A stretch of 64,000 nt of DNA from Dromiciops gliroides (lineage: Eukaryota; Chordata; Mammalia; Microbiotheria; Microbiotheriidae): assembly GCF_019393635.1 (NCBI RefSeq), contig NC_057861.1, positions 172,331,577 to 172,395,576 on the forward strand, read 5' to 3'. The notes below the pieces were generated by a model, which was not told the DNA's origin, did not search any database, and saw nothing but the letters and a program-made list of their open reading frames with translations. How positions within the stretch are numbered: position 1 is the first letter of the stretch; each line of letters starts with the position of its first letter. A program made the translations under genes and the position numbers. Shown in pieces: positions 1-8,695 of the stretch.

Positions 1-248
1 CCATAATGAGACATTCTGAGAGCTCAAAACCTGAAATACTGACTTAACTGTAATTATTCGAGCCATATAGTAAATTCCTACCATAAAATTAACTTTTGCA
101 TAAAGGTAATTGCATTTTCAACTCATTTCTCAATGAAACACATTAGGTAATAGAAAAGCATATTGGAGTGTGAACTTTTGTGTTTATAGAACAATATTTA
201 AGTGCAGGGAATAAAAGGTACAATGAATCCACTGAGATAAATAATTAC

Positions 249-438
249 CTCTGACCCAGATGGAATTTCAGCTAGATCTTTAGCGTTCTCCTTCGCAGAG
301 GAGACTTTCTGAACATTCTCATAAAATATATAGTTATAGTTATATTCAAAATATGGTTCAAAATCTGACTGCAAATAACAGGTTTGGTGCTGTTGGTAAT
401 GGGTACCATAGTGGTCAAGTTGTAACTCAGTCTTCATC
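249..438 (-). CDS. C6orf52: C6orf52 second coding exon
   Basis: 190 bases between a TTCTCTATTAG acceptor and an AG/GTAATT donor at 248-247. It enters in phase 2 and leaves in phase 0 after ...IPSGSE. It is rich in Tyr, Gln and His in the middle (YGTHYQQHQTCYLQSDF, then EYNYNYIFYE), like the Tyr-rich linker of TRNAU1AP. Both splice sites and the frame fit the preceding exon. Confidence 0.78.
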
Positions 439-1124
439 CTAATAGAGAACAAAATCATGAGAAAAGGCATTGTAGCATAGTAGAAAGACTGCTAGCTTGG
501 GGGTCAGAAAACCTTAGTTTGAATCTCAATTCTGCTACCTGTGTGACTATGAGTTACTATCCTGACCGGGACTCGGTTTCCTCATCTGAAAAATGAGGAG
601 TCAGATTAGGTGATCTCTAAGGTCCCTTTTAGCTTCAAGTTCAGTCCCCTAAAATAAATTACAAATAACAGCACTGGGGCAGCTAGGTGGTGCAGTGGAT
701 AGAGCACTGGCCCTGGAGTCAGAAGTACCTGAGTTCAAATCCGGCCTCAGACACTTAACACTTACTAGCTGTGTGACCCTGGGCAAGTCACTTAACCCCA
801 ATTGCCTCACTAAAAAACAAAAACAAAAACAAAAAAACAAATAACAGCACCTCCCCTCCCCTGCCAAAGAGTTACATTTCTAATTTTTAAAAATCATCAG
901 TGCAAGATGATTTAAGTTTCATGTTTCAAGAGGCAATTTAAAAACATTTAAGTGGTCAGAAGTTACATAAGACCTAAATTACTTATGTCTTTCATTTCTC
1001 TTTGTAGGTATTTAAAAAGATAAAAAAAGGTTGGGGAGGGAAAAGAATCTCACCGTTGCCAGTACCAGAAATAATTGCTTTGTTGAATTAAATCAAAATC
1101 TAGAGAATTCGAAATCCCAGCCAT
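249..1124 (-). CDS. C6orf52: C6orf52 orthologue (TRNAU1AP-like), two coding exons, 3' part outside window
   Basis: Two exons on the minus strand join in frame (phase 2). The first gives a start like the human protein: M-A-x(6)-D-F, then QQ-x-NY and YWQ. The second begins RMKTELQ, matching human IRVKQEFQ, and runs into a Tyr/Gln-rich stretch (HYGTHYQQHQTCY). Human C6orf52 resembles the C-terminal part of TRNAU1AP (SECp43), a tRNA-Sec binding protein, but has no RRM domains; its function is unknown. The acidic C-terminal domain (ELYDSLM...CHWQPLDT in human) must lie left of position 1. No RRM-coding exon was recognised upstream. The gene is head-to-head with PAK1IP1, as in human. The reading frame stays open upstream of the chosen ATG, so a longer start is not excluded. 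Confidence 0.8.
464..645 (+). repeat. MIR/THER-type CORE-SINE
   Basis: The tRNA-like head (CATAGTAGAAAGACTGCTAG), the core (TGTGTGACTATGAG) and TTTCCTCATCTGAAAAATG are recognisable. It is diverged, hence old, and lies in the C6orf52 intron beside the acceptor. Confidence 0.7.
676..838 (+). mobile_element. WSINE-type SINE
   Basis: Complete head GGGGCAGCTAGGTGGTGCAG, core TGTGTGACCCTGGGCAAGTC and an A-rich (CAAAAA)n tail, flanked by a target duplication CAAATAACAGCAC (about 663-675 and 838-850). A young insertion in the C6orf52 intron. Confidence 0.9.
1054..1124 (-). CDS. C6orf52: C6orf52 first coding exon
   Basis: ATG at 1124-1122. It codes MAGISNSLDFDLIQQS and then NYFWYWQ, and ends CAACG before a GTGAG donor at 1053-1049. 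The match to the human N-terminus (DF..., QQNNYY, YWQ) fixes frame and start. A possible acceptor (CTAG) lies about 13 bases upstream of the ATG, so any 5' UTR exon lies further right, perhaps near the island at 15.4-16 kb. Confidence 0.75.
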
Positions 1125-1499
1125 TGATACTGAAGCTCTAGTTTTAAATAACAGTGGCAAAGCCCAATGTTGAAGTTGCTTCCTTGACCAAACCTTCCTG
1201 CCTTTCCAAACAAATACTACAACCAATTTTTGACAAACACCAAATACACCTGCTTCACAGTTAACTCAGCTGTTTTCACTCTGATTAATAGCAAAATTCT
1301 CACTATACACAACTTTCACACAATAATAGGTAAAGTCACAACATACTAATAAGCAAAAATTAAAGGCTAACTCTGTACAATCTGATGTTTATTTCCTTTC
1401 TAGTCTTCTGATAAGAAATTAAACATGAAATAACAGTATCTCTCTAGGGCATTTTCTGTGTGTGGTTGTGCTTAGTTTTTTCCTCTGGTTGTAATCATT

Positions 1500-1700
1500 A
1501 TGTCATTAAACTGATGTACTGTTTGGCAGATGAAAGGAGTATGTAACTGATTAGTACAAACTGTTTTCTGGCCATGTCTTGTAGAAAATGTTAAAGGAGT
1601 AAAAAGAATCAACAACTTTGGTGCTATTGATAATAGGAACCACAATAGTTGCAACTCAGATTTAAAAGAGAAGAGAGAGAAAAGAGAAAGAGAACAAAAT
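1500..1700 (-). pseudogene. Decayed duplicate of the C6orf52 second exon
   Basis: This stretch matches the real exon at 249-438 and the intron just before it. In one frame it still reads NYCGSYYQ-stop-HQSC, against HYGTHYQQHQTC in the live exon. The upstream flank also matches (AGAGAACAAAATTATGGGAA against AGAGAACAAAATCATGAGAA), and a MIR follows in both places. In-frame stops and loss of the clean acceptor argue against use as an exon. It looks like an old local duplication with about 1.2 kb offset. Its downstream limit is vague because similarity fades after about 60 bases. Confidence 0.6.
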
Positions 1701-1714
1701 TATGGGAAGATAAG

Positions 1715-1980
1715 AAGCAGTGTGGTATAGTGGAAAGAATCCTCCTGGTAGGGTCCAGGGGCCCTGGGCTTATATACTAACCCTGTTCCTTACAATCTAC
1801 TTTCTTGGATCAATCACTTAATCTTTCTGGACCTCAGGTTCTTGATTCATGAAATAAGGGATTAATCCATCAATCCTTCAATAAAGAGGGGCTATTCATT
1901 AATTGACAAGCCTACTGAATGCCAGGCACTGAGCTAGTTGGTATATAAGATCCCTTCCAATAAGTTGTCTATGATCCTGT
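1715..1980 (+). repeat. Old MIR-type SINE with an L2/MIR 3'-end fragment
   Basis: MIR head (GGTATAGTGGAAAGAATCC) and CAATCACTTAATCTTTCTGG core, followed by a minus-orientation MIR/L2 3'-end piece (CTGAATGCCAGGCACTGAGC) at about 1880-1960. Diverged. Confidence 0.55.
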
Positions 1981-2034
1981 AATACATAAAAAGAATTTAA
2001 TTTATGGGGTCATTTTTTTAAACAAGAATCCATA

Positions 2035-2215
2035 AAGTGTTTCAATAGAGAAAAGAATGAATAGAGTGCTGGGCCTGAAGTCAGGAAGACCTAAATTCAA
2101 ATCTGACCTCAGACACTTAACTAGTTGTGTAACCATGGGGAAGTCACTTAACCCTGTTTGCTTCATTTTCCTCATCTGTAAAATGAACTGGAGAAGGACT
2201 ACAAATTGCATTTAG
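2035..2215 (+). mobile_element. MAR1 CORE-SINE, 3' truncated
   Basis: GAGTGCTGGGCCTGAAGTCAG, then AACCCTGTTTGCTTC and AAAATGAACTGGAGAAGG, are typical of MAR1. The final part is missing. Confidence 0.7.
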
Positions 2216-2724
2216 CTGTTAACAGTGACAGGAGTGGAGGCTCGTTAGTTTTCTGCTAAGATAAACACAATTTTTTTTACTAAAATATCCAATTTTATAA
2301 TGTTTATTACATTTTAATGTAAGCAAGAAAAGTAATATATTCAAACAATCAGAGTTCAGGAGCTTTCTATGCCTCGAAGGGGAATACTACAAATTTTTTT
2401 TTTGTTTAATACTGAATTCCCTAGAATTCTCTATCAGAAATTTAAGTGGTGATTGTTTTTACTTTTGTGACTGTCATCTTCTAGAATTCAAAGAGAATCT
2501 GATAAATACATACATTTACAGCAGTGACAATGCATATGAAAGAATGCCCTTTATATAGGTCCTTTGCAAAAACAGACAGGGTTTCAAAATATTGTTTTAT
2601 TATAATTATACTCAAAAAGTAGCATTTACTCTTGCCTAAATATAATTATGAAAACAGAAATCAGGTCACATTATCAAAAAGTAACTACAAGTCTAACAAC
2701 TTTCTACTAACATTCTAAGCCATT
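2216..2724. other. No recognised feature
   Basis: AT-rich, non-repetitive sequence upstream of C6orf52. I see no exon, RNA gene or repeat here. A short MIR remnant follows at about 2725-2890. Confidence 0.5.
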
Positions 2725-2892
2725 AAGTTTGGTAAAAGTAGAAAGAGCCCTAGATCTAGATTCAGAAGTTCTGGGTTCAAATCCTGAATGACACAGGCTC
2801 CCTTAGCACGAGTATCTCTGAACCTTGCTTTCCTCCTATGTAAAATAAGTACACATTTTCCACAATAACTTCATGGGGTTGTTGTGAGAAAA
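2725..2892 (+). repeat. MIR-type SINE, old
   Basis: GTAGAAAGAGCCCTAGATC, TTCTGGGTTCAAATCCTG and GGGGTTGTTGTGAG follow the MIR layout. Diverged copy. Confidence 0.6.
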
Positions 2893-3251
2893 ATAACACA
2901 GCCAACCTCAAATTGCTATAAAAATTTGAACATTTATTATTTTATGGTCAAAATTACACTAGCTCAAAAGTCTAAAAAATTCCAAATTTTTTCACACTTC
3001 ATGTCAACTAAAGCCATATTTCATAGAATTGCAAAGGTCCCTTGGAAGAGAACCTTGAACAGGCATATGGCCAGTCCACCTTCCCCTCCCACATCAGTAT
3101 CACTTTATCACTTTACCAACAAGTGAATCCTGGTCAAGTAACTCCTGAATACCATAAAACCTTTTCTGATTATTCAAAAGAAATCATCAATTATTTAACT
3201 TCACAATTTCTAATCATGAACTTTCCACCCCTTGCTACCCTACAAAACGCA

Positions 3252-3500
3252 TTTGTTGTTCAGTAGCGTCCAAGTCTTCAGCACTACATTTGGGATTTTC
3301 TTGGCAGAGATACTGGATTGGTTTGCCATTTCCTTCTCCAGTTCATTTTAGAGATGAGGAAACTGAAGCAAACAGAATTAAGTGACATCCCCATGGTTAC
3401 ACAGCTAGTTAAGTGTCTGAGGTCAGATTTGAACTTTGGTCTTTCTAACCTCAGGCCCATCACTCTATTCACTCTGTCACCTATCTGCCCTATAAAATGC
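3252..3500 (-). mobile_element. MAR1 CORE-SINE
   Basis: Reverse MAR1: GGGATTTTCTTGGCAGAGAT, CCATTTCCTTCTCCAGTTC, CAGCTAGTTAAGTGTCTGAG. Nearly full length. Between 2893 and 3251 no feature is recognised. Confidence 0.75.
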
Positions 3501-3576
3501 AATGATAACTAAACTTTAGGTTATATTTTCTTCTCTTCTCCTTCCCCTGAGTAGTTGCATACTTAAAAGTCAATGG

Positions 3577-4971
3577 CGACCAACATCTTACACCTTATAT
3601 TAAAATAAGGTCAAAATGGATACACGATTTAGACATAAGAGGTGATACCATAGGTAAATTAGGAGAGAAAGGAATAGTCTACCTATCAGATCTTTGGAAA
3701 GGAAAACAGTTTTTGACCAAACAAGAGATAGAGTATATTATAAAATGCAAAGTGGATGATTTTGATTACATTAAATTAAAAAATTTTTGTACAAACAGAA
3801 GCAATGCATCCAAAATTAGAAGGGAGGCAGAAAGCTGGGAAACAATTTTTGAGGCCAGTACTTCTGATAAAGGCCTCATCACTAAAATATATAGGGAACT
3901 AAATCAAATTTATAGGAACCCAAGTCATTCCCCAATTGAGAAATGGTCAAAGGATATGAACAGGCAGTTTTCTGATGAAGAAACCAAAGCTATCTATTCC
4001 CATATGAAAAAATGCTCTAAATCTCTAATGGTTAGAGAGATGCAAATAAAAACAACTCTGAGGTACCACCTGACACCTATCAGATTGGCTAAAATGACAA
4101 AAAAGGAAAATAATAAATGTTGGAAAAGCTGTGGGAAAATTGGAACACTAATCCATTGTTGGTGGAGCTGTGAACTGATCCAACCATTCTGGAGAGCAAT
4201 TTGGAATTATGCCCAAAGGACGATAAAGCTGTGCATACCCTTTGACCCAGCAATACCACTTTTGGGTCTTTTTCCCAAAGAGATCATGGAAGGGGGAAAG
4301 GGATCCACATGTACAAAAATATTTATAGCAGCTCTTTACATGGTGGCAAAGAATTGGAAGTTGAGGGGGTGCCCATCAATTGGGGAATGGCTGGACAAGT
4401 TGTGGTATATGAATACAATGGAATACTATTGTGCTATAAGAAATGATGAGCAGGAGGAGTTCAGAGAAACCTGGAGGGTCTTGTATGAGCTGATGATGAG
4501 TGAGATGAGCAGAACTAGAAGAACATTGTACACAGTAACATCAACACTGAGTGTTGATCTACTGAGATGGACTATATTCTTCTCACCAATGCAATGGCAC
4601 AGAAGAGTTCCAGGGAACTCGTGATGGAAGAGGATCTCCAAATCCAGGAAAAAAAAAACAAACTGCAGAGTATAGATGCTAAGTGACTCATACTATTTCT
4701 TTTGTTTTTGATGCTGTTGTTTTTTTTTTCTATTTTGAGGTTTTCCATCATTGCTCTGATTTTTTTCTCTTATAACATGACTAATGCAGAAATAGGATTA
4801 ATGTTATTATGTGTATATATATATAAATAAATAACCTATATCAGATTACCTGCTGTCTAGGGGAGGGGGGAGGGAGGGAGAAAAATATGAAATTGTAAAG
4901 CTTGTATAAACAAAGGTTGAGAACTATCTTTACATGTAACTGAAAAAAAAATACTTTATTAATTAAAAAAA
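3577..4971 (+). mobile_element. L1, 5'-truncated (ORF2 C-terminus and 3' UTR)
   Basis: The 3' 1.4 kb of a LINE-1. An open reading frame from 3713 to 4624 codes the ORF2p C-terminal region, including the Cys-rich part (WKSCGKIGTLIHCWWSCELI), FWRAIWNYAQRTIKLCIPFD and GCPSIGEWLDKLWYMNTMEY. The 3' UTR carries a G-rich tract (4860-4880) and the copy ends in an A tail. A 12-base target duplication AAAAGTCAATGG flanks it (3565-3576 and 4972-4983), and the target reads TT/AAAA, the L1 endonuclease site. The fragment is uninterrupted over 303 residues, so the insertion is fairly young, but it has no reverse transcriptase or endonuclease and is inert. Confidence 0.92.
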
Positions 4972-4984
4972 AAAAGTCAATGGC

Positions 4985-5129
4985 AAGACAGCCAGGTGGC
5001 GCAGTGGATAGAGCACTGGCCCTGCATTCAGGAGTACCTGAGTTCAAATCCAGCCTCAGACACTTAATACTTACTAGCTGTGTGACCGTGGGCAAGTCAC
5101 TTAACCCCAATTGCCTCACTAAAAAAAAA
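4985..5129 (+). mobile_element. WSINE-type SINE inserted at the L1 3' end
   Basis: GCCAGGTGGCGCAGTGGATA head and full core with an A tail. It is followed by a third copy of AAAAGTCAATGG (5130-5141), so it used the same target as the neighbouring L1. Confidence 0.88.
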
Positions 5130-5475
5130 AAAAGTCAATGGAGTGAGATAAGGAAATAACTGAGAAACTGTGGGACTTACATAGAAACTATAACCTTCAC
5201 ATTTTCAAAATCAGAATAAAAAATATCCCACTCATCATTGAAACTGATCTATAACACAAATATAATATATAAGAACAAATGCATTAGTATCATTGCATTG
5301 CAAATTTAGTTATAACAATTGGTGTCGATTTATTAGGTTGTTGCCTTTTAGATCAAGTTTTGTGAACAGACTGGTGGAAAAGTAGGATATATTGAGAAAG
5401 AAACTACAGTTATGATATTTTGATTACTTTCTATCTTTTAGTTTTTAATCTTATTTACATTAGTAATAAATACAA

Positions 5476-5660
5476 TGGGGGGCAGCTAGGTGGTACAGTG
5501 GATAGAGCACCGGCCCTGGATTCAGTAGGACCTGAGTTCAAATCTGACCTCAGACACTTGACACTTACTGGCTGTGTGATCCTGGGCAGGTTACTTAACC
5601 CTCATTGCCCTGCAATAGACAAACAATAAATGAATGAATAAATAAATATATAAATAAATG
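5476..5660 (+). mobile_element. WSINE-type SINE with AAATA-rich tail
   Basis: GGGGGGCAGCTAGGTGGTAC head, ACTTACTGGCTGTGTGATCC core and a tail of ATAAATGAATG-type repeats. Confidence 0.85.
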
Positions 5661-5674
5661 AAGAAGTAAAGAAT

Positions 5675-5701
5675 GAATGCATGCATGCATGCATGCATGC
5701 A
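5675..5701. repeat. (GCAT)n simple repeat
   Basis: About six ATGC units just after the SINE tail; self-complementary and low in information. From 5702 to 6100 no feature is recognised. Confidence 0.8.
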
Positions 5702-6104
5702 ATTGAAACATTTTGCTTAATCCTACCATTCAGGTAGTTTTTGTTTGTTGCATTTTAAAGAGTGTGACCCCACATGTAACATTTTAAAGGCAGTAGCTCC
5801 CACCTAAAAGGAATACAAGGAGATTATGTGATCTCTGTAGATCACCATACAGACTCTTGCAGCTCAAATAGCTGTAGGTCTCCCTCTTATCAAGAGGCCC
5901 CAGTTCTTATCTCTTGAAGACATCAAACTAGGATATCACATCAGGCAAGAGATGGGTGCTGCCACTGAGAGCTGAACACCTCCTCCCTCCCTTTATGACT
6001 CAGTTTTTGCCTATGTATATATATATTTTTTTTTCTCTGCTTTTAGGTTCTCCTGTTTACCAAAACTTGCCTAAAGGTATGCCTTAAAGGTTTTAATATG
6101 CCTC

Positions 6105-6256
6105 TGGGGGCAGCTAGGTGGTGCAGTGGATAAAGCATCGGCCCTGGATTCAGGAGGACCTGAGTTCAAATCTGACCTCAGACACTTGACACTTACTGGG
6201 TGTGTGACCTTGGGCAAGTCACTTAACCCTCACTGCCCCACAAAAAAAAAAAAAAG
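6105..6256 (+). mobile_element. WSINE-type SINE
   Basis: GGGGGCAGCTAGGTGGTGCA head, full core and A tail. No clean target duplication seen. Confidence 0.87.
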
Positions 6257-7190
6257 GGAAAAAAAATGCTTCCACTGGGCTTAAACTCTAAGTGGATTAT
6301 GTTACTTCTTTTTCCCTTTGAACTTCAGCCATGCTGAAAAAGGGATATATCTTCCATTCTTCTGCTAAGATCCAAACTTTTCCCCTAATTTCTACCTGTG
6401 TTAGCATTAATCAAATCAGACAAGGATTTGGTGATTGCTGGGTTTTCTTTTATATGAAAAGTAACAAAATGTTAGAAATGAAAAGAAAATGAACAGGATA
6501 AGGGGCGGGAGGAGAACATTTTATTGGGCAGAAAAAAGATGGTATTGGCTCTCACTGTTGGCTAATGAGGGAGAATCAGCTTGTCCTCATTTGAGTTCTT
6601 CACCTACAGAAGAAAGGAAGAGAGAGAGAATGTGGATGAATCTGGCAGTGGATGGGAAACTCGACACCTTCCTTGGAACTAAGACAAGAGGATAGGAAAA
6701 TGTTCTGGTGGTGCTTGCATTGTTTCACTAACAATCACCCTCAACTCAGGGTAGTCTTTCTGGAATCTGACAACTCCAATCACTCTATTCAGTAACAGCA
6801 TCCCACCAAAATCTTAGGAGGAGCCAGGGGAGCAGGCATCTGGAGCTTGAAGACGCTTCTTGACTCTGTCTACTGATGGAAGATGGACACAAGATGAAAA
6901 AACAAAGTTTCTTCTTCTCTATTCTCTCTCCCAGAGTTTTACAAAAAACAGTCCCAGAAAGCCTTTTTCGATAGTAATAATTAGATGATCAGTGTTTTAA
7001 ATGTCTATCAAAAAATCATGTAGGATTTAAAAATATGTTTGTAGTAAACATTAGAGATAAGATTTTAATTCAGTTCCTTTGACTCCATAGCCAGTGTTCT
7101 TTCCATTATAATTAAAACAATTACTACTTCTGCCTAATCAGTACCATCTGCCCCTCTGATTGGACAATTGGACAACTCCTCCATTTGAGG
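6257..7190. other. No recognised feature
   Basis: Unique-looking sequence. A short reading frame at 6489-6695 has no recognisable homology or splice context and is not called. Confidence 0.45.
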
Positions 7191-7458
7191 AGAGAAGACA
7201 ACTGATATTTCTCCAGACACCTCCCCTTTTTCTACCCAGTTACATTCATTTTGAATTTACTTGGTTTCTCCATCATTCCCCCATACCGGGTACTTTACCC
7301 ATAATCCCTTGCTTTTTTTCAGCATTCTTTTCTGGGTAGTATTGCTCCATTAGCTTTTAAGCTCCTCAAGGGCAGGGTCTGTCTTTTTTCACATTTGTAT
7401 CCCCAGCACTTAGCACAGTGCCTGGCACATAGTAGGTGCTTAATAAATGTTTATTGAC
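7190..7458 (+). repeat. L2 LINE 3' end
   Basis: Ends with the L2 signature CTCCTCAAGGGCAGGGTCTG, then CAGCACTTAGCACAGTGCC and TAGTAGGTGCTTAATAAATG. The left limit is approximate. Confidence 0.7.
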
Positions 7459-8310
7459 TACTCTCCCTGCCACCCTTTGATCCAGCCAAAATGGTCTCTT
7501 CTCAGTTCTTCACACAACACTCCATCTTCCATTTTAATGCCTTTGCCCCAGAGTCTCTCACTTTCTTTAAGACACAGGTGAAGCACCATGTTCTGGATGA
7601 AGCCTTTCCTGCTCTTTCTAACTGCTAATGTTCTTCCTCTCAAACTGTTTTGGATGTATTTGTATTTATTCACTATGTAACAATTGGAGTGACTCCACCT
7701 GCTGGAGAGTTACTGTAAGAAAGCTCCACCATGAGGAGAAGATGTCTGAGGGCAAGCCATGTGGCTTGGGAGGTCAGTTCCTTGGCGTCAGGAAGTGACA
7801 TTTACTCGTGGGTACTGTCTATCAAAGCTATCAGCCAATTAGTTTGGAGCTGTGTGTGGGGGGGACAGGACGTTTCCAGTTTTCACAGTAAGCTTGTGGG
7901 ATGAAGAAGGGGTGGCTCACTCTTTTTCATGAGGACTCTCGTGGAGAGTGGAGCAAAAATGCTGGCTCTCTGAGATAGATAGCAGTAGGCATCTAGGCCT
8001 CTTTCTCTCTCTTCACCAAATTCTTATTCTCCTTAATAAATGCTTAAAAGTCTAAACTCTTGCTAAAGCTTATAATTTATTGGTGACCACTCATTAGATA
8101 TTTTCGACAGTATAGCTAGATAGCAACTTTACAACTATATAGTTATGCCATAGATACCTCTATATGTATTTGTTGTTTCCTCCACAAGAATGTAACCTCT
8201 TTACAAAGACTGTTTAATTCTTTGTATGTGTATCCCTGTATGTGTATCACTGTGCTTAGCACAGTGCCTGACACATGGTAGGTAGTTTAATATTTGATTA
8301 ATGTAGATTG
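7459..8310 (+). repeat. Second L2 3' end, split by a solo LTR
   Basis: 7459-7675 has L2-type ATCCAGCCAAAATGGTCTCT and TGAAGCCTTTCCTGC. 8138-8310 resumes with TCCACAAGAATGTAACCTC and GCACAGTGCCTGACACATGG. The two halves are continuous L2 interrupted by the LTR at 7676-8133. Confidence 0.65.
7676..8133 (+). mobile_element. Solo LTR of an endogenous retrovirus (family A)
   Basis: A fossil. It starts TGTAACAATTGGAGTGAC and ends CAACTTTACA, with an AATAAA signal near its 3' end, and is flanked by a 4-base duplication ACTA (7672-7675 and 8134-8137). No internal region is attached, so only the LTR remains. The same family is present at 40795-41168 and 26389-26792. Confidence 0.8.
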
Positions 8311-8364
8311 ATTCAGCCTCTCTTCTACCTGATTGATGTAGATTGATTCAGCCTGTCTTCTGCT
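8295..8364. repeat. 35-base tandem duplication
   Basis: Two adjacent copies of a 35-base unit containing TGTAGATTGATTCAGCCT, differing at about two positions, at the L2 3' end. Confidence 0.85.
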
Positions 8365-8695
8365 GTTTCCTTCCTTGCCACAAACATTCCTAGTTCTCCC
8401 CAAATTTCCTCCCCTCCATAAAGAAAAACTTCACTGGACCCTACCATCCCTTCAACTTCTAGAAAGCACTGTCCATCTATACAGGCTGCCTCCATTTCCT
8501 CCCCTCCTGCTCATTTCTTATTCCTTTGGAATCTGGCTTCTTACTCTATTACTCTGCTTTCTGAAATTTCTTTCTCCAACATGAGCAATGATCTCAACTG
8601 CAAAATCCAGTCCTCAGTCCACCTGACCTCTGTTGTTTTTGACCCTATGAACCATACCCTTGACTTGGATTCTCTCTCCTCCTTTGGCTCTTTTT

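Noticed and set aside
676-838. tRNA genes (many SINE heads look tRNA-like)
   Set aside because: All are parts of repeated tRNA-derived SINEs with tails and target duplications; no intact stand-alone tRNA fold was recognised.
3713-4624. 303-codon frame as a host gene
   Set aside because: It is the C-terminal part of L1 ORF2, flanked by an L1 3' UTR, an A tail and a target duplication.
5675-5701. (GCAT)n run as a regulatory palindrome
   Set aside because: A short microsatellite adjoining a SINE tail explains it better.
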